The notes below the pieces were generated by a model. The model saw only the letters and a program-made list of their open reading frames with translations. It searched no databases and was not told the DNA's origin. Below, one piece after another: positions 1 through 5,835 of a stretch of 5,844 nucleotides of DNA (position 1 is the stretch's first letter; each line of letters begins with the position of its first letter). The DNA comes from an uncultured Filifactor sp. GTDB taxonomy: Bacteria > Bacillota > Clostridia > Peptostreptococcales > Filifactoraceae. The position numbers and the translations under genes were made by a program. The DNA lies in assembly GCA_947254385.1 (NCBI GenBank), contig CAMYCP010000088.1:1-5844 (forward strand), given 5' to 3'.

Positions 1-47
1 ACATTTACTATTGAAATTGACAACAAATGAAAGATATGATTTTTAAC

Positions 48-76
48 TTGCAGATTATTTATATTTGTGTTAAAAT
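48..76 (+). promoter_or_regulatory. Candidate promoter for the MurR/RpiR-family regulator
   Basis: An extended -10 box is visible: TG, one base, then TAAAAT at 71-76. A weak -35 (TTGCAG, 48-53) lies 17 bases upstream. Transcription would begin near 83 and give a leader of about 70 bases carrying the hairpin at 104-123. A second candidate lies upstream: TTGAAA (11-16), an 18-base spacer and TATGAT (35-40). Both are inferred from consensus only. In DNA this AT-rich, chance matches are common, so which one is used, if either, is unknown. Confidence 0.4.
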
Positions 77-103
77 CAACAAATTAAGAAAAAAATGAAT
101 TAC

Positions 104-133
104 GGCATATAAGACTATATGCCACCCTTTTTT
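104..133 (+). terminator. Hairpin plus T-run upstream of the regulator (terminator or leader attenuator)
   Basis: GGCATAT (104-110) pairs perfectly with ATATGCC (117-123) around a 6-base loop. A run of six T starts four bases later (128-133). The stem is only 7 bp and partly AT, and the T-run is offset, so it is a modest terminator. It may end transcription of a gene left of the window. If the promoter at 48-76 is used, it would instead sit in the regulator's own leader. Confidence 0.45.
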
Positions 134-152
134 AAATACAAATGGAGTTTTC

Positions 153-1025
153 ATGAAAAAAAACGAAAAAAAATCTGCAATTGAATGTGACGTTACATCC
201 ACCATACAGAATGAATTTTCAAAACTTAGCAAAGGACAAAAATTGATAGCTAAATATATTTTAGCGAACTACGAAAAAGCGGCGTTTATGACGGCGGCGG
301 TACTCGGCGACACTGTAGGCGTGAGCGAATCTACGGTTGTACGCTTTGCGGACGCTTTAGGTTATGACGGTTATCCCGAATTACAAAATGCTCTGCAGGA
401 TTTAATCAAGATAAAACTCACTACCGTGCAACGTGTTGAAATGTCCGAATATTCTTCCGATGCGGGCATTTTACAAAAAGTGCTGAAATCGGATATATCA
501 AATATAAACGGCACTATGAGAGATATCAATTCAAAAGCGTTTACAAATGTAATCGACATGATTTTAAAAGCTAAAAAAATATATATAGTCGGGCTTAGAA
601 GTTCAGCGACCATATCCGAATATTTGGCGTTTTATCTCAATTTCATACTTGAGAACGTGGTGCTGGTGCAATATGGCGTGAGCGACGTATTTGAACAGAT
701 ACTCAAAGTTGAAGAAGATGATTTGGTAATAGGCATAAGTTTCCCAAGGTATTCCAAACGTACATTCGAGCTTTTAAAATACGCCAAGGACAAAAAATCA
801 CATATTGTCGCAATAACGGACAGTTTCATATCCCCTATCTCAACCCTTGCGGAAGAAACGATAATTGCAAAGAGCAACATGGCGTCGTTCGTGGATTCTC
901 TGGTAGCTCCGTTAAGCGTTGCAAACGCTTTGATTGTGTCTATAGGAATGCGCAAGCGCAATGAAATAAAAGGTTATTTCGACAGATTGGAAGATATCTG
1001 GGAGCAATATCAAATATACGATTAA
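153..1025 (+). CDS. MurR/RpiR-family transcriptional regulator (HTH plus SIS domain)
   Basis: A 290-residue DNA-binding regulator, close to the usual family length. Residues about 20-95 form the RpiR-type helix-turn-helix domain, with the typical run VSESTVVRFADALGYDGYPE (57-76) holding the recognition helix. Residues about 138-265 form a SIS (sugar isomerase) domain: the opening strand KKIYIVGLRSS (141-151) with its phosphosugar-binding loop, then LVIGISFPRYSKRT (191-204). Family members sense a phosphorylated sugar through SIS and repress or activate sugar-use genes. The ligand and target cannot be read from the sequence. The start has a GGAG ribosome binding site (144-147) five bases upstream. 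Two A8 runs lie in the first seven codons. It stands alone, 162 bases ahead of cmk, with no strong terminator after it. rpiB, whose E. coli counterpart is controlled by a member of this family, lies 3.5 kb downstream, but nothing seen here links the two. Family assignment is secure; specific function is unknown. Confidence 0.93.
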   Translation: MKKNEKKSAIECDVTSTIQNEFSKLSKGQKLIAKYILANYEKAAFMTAAVLGDTVGVSESTVVRFADALGYDGYPELQNALQDLIKIKLTTVQRVEMSEYSSDAGILQKVLKSDISNINGTMRDINSKAFTNVIDMILKAKKIYIVGLRSSATISEYLAFYLNFILENVVLVQYGVSDVFEQILKVEEDDLVIGISFPRYSKRTFELLKYAKDKKSHIVAITDSFISPISTLAEETIIAKSNMASFVDSLVAPLSVANALIVSIGMRKRNEIKGYFDRLEDIWEQYQIYD

Positions 1026-1071
1026 TACTTAAAAGATTTAAGAAATGCATTACGATAATGACATATGAACC

Positions 1072-1176
1072 TTAAAATATGAAATAATAAACAAATTAAA
1101 AAATGATAAAAAGTATTACAACTTGGAAATTTGACAAAATGTGTATGATACTACAATTTTTAAAAGAAATCAGTAT
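1072..1176 (+). repeat. Intergenic repeat, copy A (inverted partner at 5731-5835)
   Basis: Aligned by hand with the reverse complement of 5731-5835, this segment matches at about 94 of 106 columns, with ten substitutions and two single-base gaps. The longest identical block is GTATGATACTACAATTT (1143-1159), followed after one mismatch by TAAAAGAAATCAGTAT (1161-1176). The similarity stops exactly before the cmk ribosome binding site (AGAGGA, 1178-1183). On the left it may fade out gradually, since 1063-1071 still resembles the last nine bases of the window. The copy holds the candidate cmk promoter and leader and no convincing reading frame. It could be a dispersed intergenic repeat or a duplicated promoter-leader unit. 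Confidence 0.8.
1131..1157 (+). promoter_or_regulatory. Candidate promoter of the cmk-plsC-ispH-rpsA cluster
   Basis: A consensus -35 TTGACA (1131-1136) is followed after 15 bases by TACAAT (1152-1157). The spacer is short, since 17 is usual. An alternative pairing is TTGGAA (1123-1128) with TATGAT (1144-1149), also 15 bases apart. The same boxes occur in the inverted repeat copy, with TTGAGA in place of TTGACA. The -10 region lies on a short dyad, TGTA-N6-TACA (1142-1155), which could bind a regulator. Transcription would begin near 1164, giving a leader of about 24 bases before cmk. Confidence 0.5.
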
Positions 1177-1187
1177 AAGAGGAAAAT

Positions 1188-1862
1188 ATGGCGGTTATTG
1201 CAATAGACGGCCCTTCAAGTTCAGGCAAGAGTACGGTTGCGAAACTTGTGGCGAAAAAAATCAATTTTTTTTATCTGGATACGGGAGCCATGTACAGAGC
1301 CGTAACGCTCTCATACATAAGAGGAAACTACAATCTGGAAAACGATAAAGATGTGGATAGACTTTTAAACGACAGTAAGATTTCCGTGTCAAAAAATAGC
1401 GGAGAAATCCTTTTAAACGGTCAAAGCGTCGAACCTTTAATTCGTAACGGCGAAGTTACGGATAAAGTTTCTTACGTCTGCGCTTTTTTAAAAATACGTC
1501 AAGCTATGACCAAGTTACAGCGTGAAATCGGAAAAAACGTATCCATCGTTATGGACGGACGTGACATAGGTACAACCGTTTTTCCCGATGCAAAACTTAA
1601 AATATTTTTAACTGCCGACATAAAAGAGCGGGCACGTCGCAGACAGAAGGATTTTGCCGAAAAAGGGATAAATTTTGATATAGAGCGGGTTACACGTGAT
1701 TTAAGTGAACGTGATTATAAAGATTCCAACCGTTCCGTATCACCTCTTAAAAAGGCGGAAGATGCCGTATGTATCGATACGACTGATATGAGTATAGAAG
1801 AAGTATGTAATAAGATAATTGAGCTTTCAAAAGACAGAGAAATTTTAACACCGGGAGAATAA
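1188..1862 (+). CDS. cmk: Cytidylate kinase
   Basis: Cytosolic (d)CMP kinase that moves phosphate from ATP to CMP or dCMP, giving CDP or dCDP for nucleic acid and CDP-lipid synthesis. The 224 residues match the usual bacterial length. The Walker A P-loop is GPSSSGKST (8-16). The nucleotide-binding segment DTGAMYRAV (31-39) is diagnostic of Cmk. The core motif MDGRDIGTTVFP is at 122-133, and the lid and NMP-binding region has RARRRQKD (148-155) and SERDYKDSNRSVSPLKKA (173-190). The ATG has an AGAGGA ribosome binding site (1178-1183) directly behind repeat copy A. It is first in a cluster with plsC, ispH and the S1 gene, an order common in clostridia. plsC starts one base after its stop, so coupled translation is likely. 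Confidence 0.97.
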   Translation: MAVIAIDGPSSSGKSTVAKLVAKKINFFYLDTGAMYRAVTLSYIRGNYNLENDKDVDRLLNDSKISVSKNSGEILLNGQSVEPLIRNGEVTDKVSYVCAFLKIRQAMTKLQREIGKNVSIVMDGRDIGTTVFPDAKLKIFLTADIKERARRRQKDFAEKGINFDIERVTRDLSERDYKDSNRSVSPLKKAEDAVCIDTTDMSIEEVCNKIIELSKDREILTPGE

Positions 1863-1863
1863 A

Positions 1864-2406
1864 TTGTATACATTTTTAAAAAACTTCTTAACACCGTTTA
1901 TAAAATTCTTTTTCAATATAAAAATTACAGGGCTTGAAAATATACCGGAAAGCGGAGGCGTCATATTGGCGTCGAACCATGCAAGTAATTGGGACGCTCT
2001 AATCCTTGCCGTGTCAATGAAAAGAGATGTCGTCTTCATGGGCAAGGCGGAGCTTTTTTCCGGCAAAATATTGAATGCATTTTTCACGGCGCTTAACGTC
2101 ATTCCCGTAAACAGAGGAGAAAACGATATAAAAGCTCTGAAATCATCTTTAAGGGCATTAAAAAACGAAAATGTGCTGGGAATATTTCCCGAAGGCACAA
2201 GATGCTCTCCCGATAAAAGACACGAAGTAAAATCCGGAGTGTCACTCATCGCCTCCAAGTCTTCCAAGCCGTTGATACCCGTTTCGATAAAATCGACATA
2301 CAAAATTTTTAAGCCCACGGAAGTTATATTCCATAAACCTGTATATGTCACAAATACCGATTATGAAAGTGAAAGTATGCGTATAATGGATATAATATAT
2401 TCATGA
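1864..2406 (+). CDS. plsC: 1-acyl-sn-glycerol-3-phosphate acyltransferase (PlsC/LPLAT family)
   Basis: Membrane-associated enzyme that acylates lysophosphatidic acid to phosphatidic acid, the precursor of membrane phospholipids. All acyltransferase blocks are present: NHASNWD (38-44, the HX4D catalytic pair H39 and D44), GKAELF (60-65) with VNRG (82-85), FPEGTR (108-113) and the proline block LIPVSI (137-142). A hydrophobic N-terminus (LTPFIKFFFNIKI, 9-21) fits membrane contact. At 180 residues it is on the short side for PlsC but lacks no motif. The start is TTG at 1864, with GGGAG (1853-1857) six bases upstream inside the end of cmk. The next in-frame ATG is codon 52, beyond the catalytic HX4D, so TTG is the sensible start. 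It begins one base after the cmk stop. The 65 bases to ispH are AT-rich, without a clear terminator. The LPA acyltransferase role is inferred from family and neighbours; acyl-donor preference is unknown. Confidence 0.93.
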   Translation: MYTFLKNFLTPFIKFFFNIKITGLENIPESGGVILASNHASNWDALILAVSMKRDVVFMGKAELFSGKILNAFFTALNVIPVNRGENDIKALKSSLRALKNENVLGIFPEGTRCSPDKRHEVKSGVSLIASKSSKPLIPVSIKSTYKIFKPTEVIFHKPVYVTNTDYESESMRIMDIIYS

Positions 2407-2471
2407 TTTTTTAAGTTTGTATTCTATATTATAAACAACGTTAAATAAATCAATCTATAGCAGAGGAAAAC

Positions 2472-3329
2472 ATGAATGTAATTGTAGCGTCCAAAGCAGG
2501 ATACTGTTTTGGAGTAAAACGCGCCGTAAAAAAAGCCTATGACGCGCTTAAAAAAAATAAAACCGTGTATTCGCCGGGGCCTTTAATACATAATGAGCAG
2601 GCTATGGACGATATGAAAAAAAACGGACTTTTGGAAGTTGAGAAAATTGAAGATATACCTGATTTCAGTGTCGTAACGGTGCGTTCTCACGGTTGGGGAA
2701 AAAGCGGATATAATCTTGCCGAACTTAAAAATTTGAGCATTGTAGATCTCACCTGCCCTTTTGTAAACAAAATACACAATATAGTGCGCAAAAATTACTC
2801 TGAGGGTAAAAAAATCATAATAATAGGCGACAAAACTCACCCCGAAGTCAAGGGGGTAAACGATTGGGCGGACAACAAGAGCATTATCGGAGAAAAAACG
2901 GAAGATTTTACGGATCTTAAAGATGACGGAAATTTTTATACCGTTGTTACACAAACTACATTTAAATATGAAAAATATCAGGAAATAAAAAAATTTTTAC
3001 AAGAGAATATAAAAAACATATTTTTTTATGATACCATATGTGATGCAACACGTGAAAGGCAGGAAGAGGCTTTGGCTCTTTCGTCAAAAGTCGATGCGGT
3101 TATAGTGCTTGGGGGTAAAAACAGTTCCAACACAAAAAAATTGTATGAAATATGCAAACAGAACTGTAAAAAAACTTTTTTTGCAGAAACGCTAAACGAT
3201 ATTGACGAAAATGAAATAAAGCTATATGATAGTGTAGGAATTACAGCAGGGGCATCTACCCCTGATTTCATTATAGAATCCGTTGCGGTAAGTCTCGGCT
3301 GTGAAAAAAATATTAAGGAGTTGGATTGA
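2472..3329 (+). CDS. ispH: 4-hydroxy-3-methylbut-2-enyl diphosphate reductase
   Basis: Last enzyme of the MEP (non-mevalonate) isoprenoid pathway: an iron-sulfur protein that reduces HMBPP to IPP and DMAPP. The 285 residues match the family. The three cluster-binding cysteines are C12 (GYCFGV), C95 (LTCPFV) and C190 (TICDAT). Active-site residues seen are H40 (LIHN), H73 (RSHG), H123 and E125 (THPEVKG), T162 (QTTF), the S218-S219-N220 run in GGKNSSNT and S262 in AGASTP. The ATG at 2472 has an AGAGGA ribosome binding site (2462-2467). The gene therefore implies MEP-type isoprenoid synthesis in this organism. Its TGA stop is followed immediately, in the same frame, by the ATG of the S1 gene. 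In many clostridia these two domains are one polypeptide; here they are two genes. Confidence 0.97.
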   Translation: MNVIVASKAGYCFGVKRAVKKAYDALKKNKTVYSPGPLIHNEQAMDDMKKNGLLEVEKIEDIPDFSVVTVRSHGWGKSGYNLAELKNLSIVDLTCPFVNKIHNIVRKNYSEGKKIIIIGDKTHPEVKGVNDWADNKSIIGEKTEDFTDLKDDGNFYTVVTQTTFKYEKYQEIKKFLQENIKNIFFYDTICDATRERQEEALALSSKVDAVIVLGGKNSSNTKKLYEICKQNCKKTFFAETLNDIDENEIKLYDSVGITAGASTPDFIIESVAVSLGCEKNIKELD

Positions 3330-4430
3330 ATGAGCAATGAAATGGAAAGACTGTTGGAGGAAGAAGGACAAAATTATGAGGAAGTGTACAAAGGATCAAT
3401 CGTCAAGGGTATAGTAGAGGTCGTTAAACCCGATTCATACTATATTACCTTAAACTACAAGACGGATGGCGTTCTTCCTAAAACGGAAATGAATGGAGAC
3501 GAAGAACTCCAAGTCGGTGACGAAGTCGATTTGGAAGTTATCAAAATTGATAAAAACACCGGAGAAATCGTTCTTTCCAAAAAACGTATTGATACTTTAA
3601 AGGCTTGGGACGACCTTGAACCCGGCAAAGTAGTAAATGTCAGGGTTACGGAAATCGCAAACAGAGGACTAATCGGCAAATATAAATCAAACATCAAAGG
3701 TTTTATTCCTTTGAGCCATATTGCCAACCGTTACATCAAAGATGACGACTTGCCGGCATATCTTAACAAAGATCTCGAAGTTGAAATTATCGATGTCGAC
3801 CCCAGAAAAAGAAGACTTATACTTTCAAGAAAGAATATACTTTCCAAAGAAGAAAAAGTCAAAAAAGAAGATTTTATGCAAAGTCTTGCAATCGGCAACG
3901 TATACAAAGGTGTTGTGCGTGACATCAAAAACTACGGTATGTTTGTCGATTTAGGCGCTATGACCGGACTTGTTCACATAAGCGAACTTTCTTGGAACAG
4001 ACGTGACAAGATAGAAAAGCTCTTCAAAGTAGGCGATGAAGTATCGGTAAAAGTTGTAGATTTCAACCCCGAAAATGAACGTTTATCTTTAAGTATAAAA
4101 GCACTCACCGAAGATCCGTTCCTGACATTCATGAACGAACATAAAATCGGTGATGTTATAAATGTAGTTATAAAGAACATAAAAGAATACGGCGTATTTG
4201 TACGCATCAATGACTATGTGGACGGATTCGTACACATCTCCAACCTTTCTTCAACATACGTTAAAAATCCTGCCGAAGTTGTAAAACCGGGAGAAGAAAA
4301 AGAAGCAAAAATACTCAACATCAACCCGGATACGGAAAAAATAGAATTGACTTTCAATGTGCAGGAAGTTGAAGATAATAATGCGGACGAAAGTGAAACA
4401 TCGGAAAATAATGCTGTAGACGCTGAATAA
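3330..4430 (+). CDS. rpsA: S1 RNA-binding domain protein, ribosomal protein S1 type (four S1 domains)
   Basis: A 366-residue protein made of four S1 (OB-fold) RNA-binding repeats at about 21-86, 99-168, 188-257 and 273-343, followed by an acidic, low-complexity tail (344-366). Domain 3 is the most canonical, with YGMFVDLGAMTGLVHISELS (202-221). Domain 4 has YGVFVRINDYVDGFVHISNL (287-306). Domains 1 and 2 are more divergent. S1 binds single-stranded mRNA at the 30S subunit. The short four-domain form is usual in Firmicutes, where its ribosomal role is less certain than that of the six-domain E. coli protein. The ribosome binding site AAGGAG (3315-3320) lies inside the last codons of ispH, nine bases before the ATG, and the ATG touches the ispH stop, so coupled translation is likely. 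The terminator at 4468-4511 follows. Confidence 0.92.
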   Translation: MSNEMERLLEEEGQNYEEVYKGSIVKGIVEVVKPDSYYITLNYKTDGVLPKTEMNGDEELQVGDEVDLEVIKIDKNTGEIVLSKKRIDTLKAWDDLEPGKVVNVRVTEIANRGLIGKYKSNIKGFIPLSHIANRYIKDDDLPAYLNKDLEVEIIDVDPRKRRLILSRKNILSKEEKVKKEDFMQSLAIGNVYKGVVRDIKNYGMFVDLGAMTGLVHISELSWNRRDKIEKLFKVGDEVSVKVVDFNPENERLSLSIKALTEDPFLTFMNEHKIGDVINVVIKNIKEYGVFVRINDYVDGFVHISNLSSTYVKNPAEVVKPGEEKEAKILNINPDTEKIELTFNVQEVEDNNADESETSENNAVDAE

Positions 4431-4467
4431 TATTAGTTCTGACTTTCGTAATAAAATTTTGACGGTT

Positions 4468-4511
4468 AAAAGCCTGCGGCACTGTTTTGTTTGTTTGCCA
4501 CAGGCTTTTTT
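4468..4511 (+). terminator. Intrinsic terminator after rpsA, abutting the rpiB ribosome binding site
   Basis: The arms AAAAGCCTGCGGCA (4468-4481) and TGCCACAGGCTTTT (4496-4509) form a 14-bp stem with a single C-A mismatch and a 14-base loop. Six T close it (4506-4511). This is the best-formed terminator in the window. The T-run ends two bases before the GGAGG of rpiB (4514-4518), so the hairpin lies in, or directly before, the rpiB leader. Transcripts from the cluster must read through it to express rpiB-upp. Confidence 0.88.
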
Positions 4512-4513
4512 AT

Positions 4514-4518
4514 GGAGG
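4514..4518 (+). promoter_or_regulatory. Ribosome binding site that fixes the rpiB start
   Basis: GGAGG lies five bases before the ATG at 4524. It supports that start over an in-frame upstream TTG near 4491, which would lie inside the loop of the terminator hairpin. Confidence 0.85.
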
Positions 4519-4523
4519 AAAAC

Positions 4524-4973
4524 ATGAAAATTGCTATTGGCTCGGATCACGGGGGTTTCAGACTCAAAGAAGAAATAAAAGCTCACCTTTTAAAATCTGG
4601 ACACTGCGTCACGGATATGGGGACACATGACGAAACTTCGGTAGACTATCCGCAATACGGCGAAAAAGTCGCACTTGAAGTGATAAACGGCGAAGTTGAA
4701 AGAGGAATAGTAATCTGCGGAACCGGAATAGGAATCTCTTTAGCCGCAAACAAAGTTAAAGGGATACGTTGCGCACCGGTATCGGATGTATACTCCGCCA
4801 TGATGTGCCGTAAACACAACAATTGTCAAATGATAGCTTTAGGTGGCAGGACGATAGGCCCCGAATTGGCGTTTTTGCTTGTAGACACGTTTTTAAAAAC
4901 CGAATTTGAGGGAGGCAGACACTTACGTCGTATAAATGCGGTCATGGAAATAGAAAATAAAAAATTTGAATGA
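4524..4973 (+). CDS. rpiB: Ribose-5-phosphate isomerase B
   Basis: Cytosolic enzyme of the pentose phosphate pathway that interconverts ribulose 5-phosphate and ribose 5-phosphate, the source of PRPP. The 149-residue length is typical of RpiB. Counted from the ATG at 4524, visible features are SDHGG (7-11), the catalytic cysteine C65 in ICGTGIGIS (64-72), H98 in RKHNN (96-100), the ALGGRTIG loop (105-112) and the phosphate-binding GGRHLRRI (130-137). Galactose-6-phosphate isomerase subunits LacA and LacB are relatives, but the single intact gene with the CGTGIG loop fits RpiB. A longer frame from 4491 is possible on paper but would begin inside the terminator hairpin. upp follows after 13 bases. 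The pairing makes sense, because ribose 5-phosphate feeds the PRPP that Upp consumes. Confidence 0.95.
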   Translation: MKIAIGSDHGGFRLKEEIKAHLLKSGHCVTDMGTHDETSVDYPQYGEKVALEVINGEVERGIVICGTGIGISLAANKVKGIRCAPVSDVYSAMMCRKHNNCQMIALGGRTIGPELAFLLVDTFLKTEFEGGRHLRRINAVMEIENKKFE

Positions 4974-4980
4974 AAAGGAG
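4974..4980 (+). promoter_or_regulatory. Ribosome binding site that fixes the upp start
   Basis: AAAGGAG starts directly after the rpiB stop and lies six bases before the ATG at 4987. It favours that start over the in-frame ATG at 4966, which would add seven residues and overlap rpiB. Confidence 0.85.
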
Positions 4981-4986
4981 ATAACA

Positions 4987-5616
4987 ATGTCAAAACTGGT
5001 AGTTATCGATCACCCCATGATACAACACAAGCTCACGATATTGAGAGATAAGAATACAGGTTCTAAAGAATTTCGTGAACTCGTAAAAGAAATAGGCATG
5101 CTTATGGTATACGAAACTACAAGAGATTTGCCTATGCTTGAAATAGAAATAGACACGCCTATACAAAAGACGAAATCCAAAATTTTATCCGGCAAAAAAA
5201 TGGCAATCGTGCCGATTTTAAGAGCGGGCTTAGGAATGGTTGAAGGTATACTTGAACTTGTACCCGCCGCAAAAGTAGGACACATCGGACTTTACAGAGA
5301 CCCGGAAACTTTAAAACCGATTGAATATTACTGCAAACTTCCGTCCGACGTAGAAGAAAGAGACTTCTTTTTAGTAGACCCCATGCTAGCTACCGGAGGC
5401 TCCGCCGATGCGGCAATAAGACTCTTGAAAGAAAAAGGCGTTAAGTCTATAAAACTCGTATGTCTTATAGGTTGCCCCGAAGGAATAAAAAAAGTACAAG
5501 ATAATCATGACGACGTGGATATATATCTCGCCGCTATAGATACGGGCTTAAATGAACACGGATATATCATGCCCGGAATGGGAGATGCGGGAGATCGAAT
5601 TTTCGGAACTAAATAA
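4987..5616 (+). CDS. upp: Uracil phosphoribosyltransferase
   Basis: Salvage enzyme that joins uracil to PRPP, giving UMP and pyrophosphate in the cytosol. From the ATG at 4987 the product is 209 residues, the standard Upp length, and begins [20 protein letters not shown] as the family does. Seen in order: the [13 protein letters not shown] substrate loop (75-87), the PRPP-binding motif [11 protein letters not shown] (130-140), and the C-terminal uracil-binding segment [20 protein letters not shown] (188-207). It sits 13 bases after rpiB, with its ribosome binding site in the gap, so the two are very likely co-transcribed. I see no PyrR-type attenuator or uracil-sensing leader in the short gap. 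The terminator at 5650-5697 ends the unit. Confidence 0.97.
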   Translation: MSKLVVIDHPMIQHKLTILRDKNTGSKEFRELVKEIGMLMVYETTRDLPMLEIEIDTPIQKTKSKILSGKKMAIVPILRAGLGMVEGILELVPAAKVGHIGLYRDPETLKPIEYYCKLPSDVEERDFFLVDPMLATGGSADAAIRLLKEKGVKSIKLVCLIGCPEGIKKVQDNHDDVDIYLAAIDTGLNEHGYIMPGMGDAGDRIFGTK

Positions 5617-5647
5617 AACTTGCCTAAAAAGTGCGGTTTTACAAAAA

Positions 5648-5743
5648 TTAAAAATGCCGGATTTCAACATTTTATTTTGTTGAATTCGGCATTTTTTATA
5701 TTCGCAGCAACTTCTATGCAACTTGCTATAATACTGATTTCTT
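5648..5743 (-). ncRNA. Hypothetical short leftward RNA between repeat copy B and the upp terminator
   Basis: If the promoter boxes in repeat copy B work as in copy A, transcription would start near 5743 on the - strand and stop at the two-way terminator, giving an RNA of about 95 bases. It would hold a small hairpin (AGCAA at 5706-5710 against TTGCT at 5723-5727) and the terminator stem. No convincing coding frame is contained in it. This is inference from a promoter-like match and a terminator only. Confidence 0.2.
5650..5697. terminator. Terminator after upp, usable in both directions
   Basis: The arms 5650-5669 (AAAAATGCCG, then GATTTCAACA) and 5678-5697 (TGTTGAATTC, then GGCATTTTTT) pair nearly throughout, with one mismatch and one bulge in the middle, around an 8-base AT-only loop (5670-5677). 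T6 follows on the + strand (5692-5697). The A-run on the left (5650-5654) gives a T-run on the - strand. It therefore stops upp transcription and should also stop any leftward transcript from the repeat at 5731-5835. Confidence 0.88.
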
Positions 5744-5835
5744 TTACAAATTGTAGTATCATACAAATTTTCTCAAACTTCTAATTGTGATACTTTTTAT
5801 CATTTTTTTAATTTATTTATCGTTTCGTATTTTAA
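5731..5835 (-). repeat. Intergenic repeat, copy B (inverted partner of 1072-1176)
   Basis: Read on the - strand, this segment aligns end to end with 1072-1176, with ten substitutions and two single-base gaps. The promoter-like core and the AAAAGAAATCAGTAT tail are kept. The match ends at 5731. Beyond it the sequence has no ribosome binding site or gene start, unlike copy A, which leads into cmk. Similarity may continue through 5836-5844 to the window edge, so the outer boundary is not fixed. No transposase or target-site duplication is visible. Confidence 0.8.
5750..5776 (-). promoter_or_regulatory. Leftward promoter-like boxes in repeat copy B
   Basis: On the - strand, TTGAGA (5776-5771) is followed after 15 bases by TACAAT (5755-5750), exactly the spacing seen upstream of cmk. 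The dyad TTGTA-N6-TACAA (5751-5766) covers the -10 and is one pair longer on each side than in copy A. It points towards the upp terminator. Activity is unproven. Confidence 0.35.

Noticed and set aside
1..100. A third, degraded copy of the repeat upstream of the regulator
   Set aside because: Positions 8-42 resemble the TTGGAAATTTGACA...TATGAT part and 70-97 the AT-rich start, but in swapped order and needing several gaps. Shared promoter hexamers and AT bias are enough to explain it.
156..173. Two A8 runs at the start of the regulator as a phase-variation switch
   Set aside because: A7 and A8 runs are common across this AT-rich window, including in ispH, so nothing marks these as special without length variation between strains.
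1028..1042. Palindrome CTTAAA-AGA-TTTAAG just after the regulator as its terminator
   Set aside because: The stem is 6 bp, almost all AT, with no T-run after it, so it would be a very weak terminator.
1103..1348. An 81-codon + frame overlapping the start of cmk
   Set aside because: Its second half is cmk in another frame, its first half is the AT-rich repeat, and no ribosome binding site precedes it.
2407..2471. A separate promoter or terminator between plsC and ispH
   Set aside because: The gap is short and AT-rich with only loose -10-like matches and an imperfect AT stem; nothing is convincing.
3327..3329. TGA read as an amino acid, making IspH-S1 one protein through a variant code
   Set aside because: TGA also ends plsC and rpiB at sensible family lengths, tryptophan is encoded by TGG, and the S1 gene has its own ribosome binding site.
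5548..5766. A 72-codon frame on the - strand from repeat copy B through the terminator into upp
   Set aside because: It runs through the terminator stem and into the 3' end of upp, has no clear ribosome binding site, and its product shows no recognisable family features.
1072..5835. The inverted repeats as ends of a transposon carrying the cmk-upp segment
   Set aside because: The enclosed genes are essential housekeeping genes in a conserved order, with no transposase, and the copies differ at about 11% of positions. A dispersed repeat or duplication fits better.
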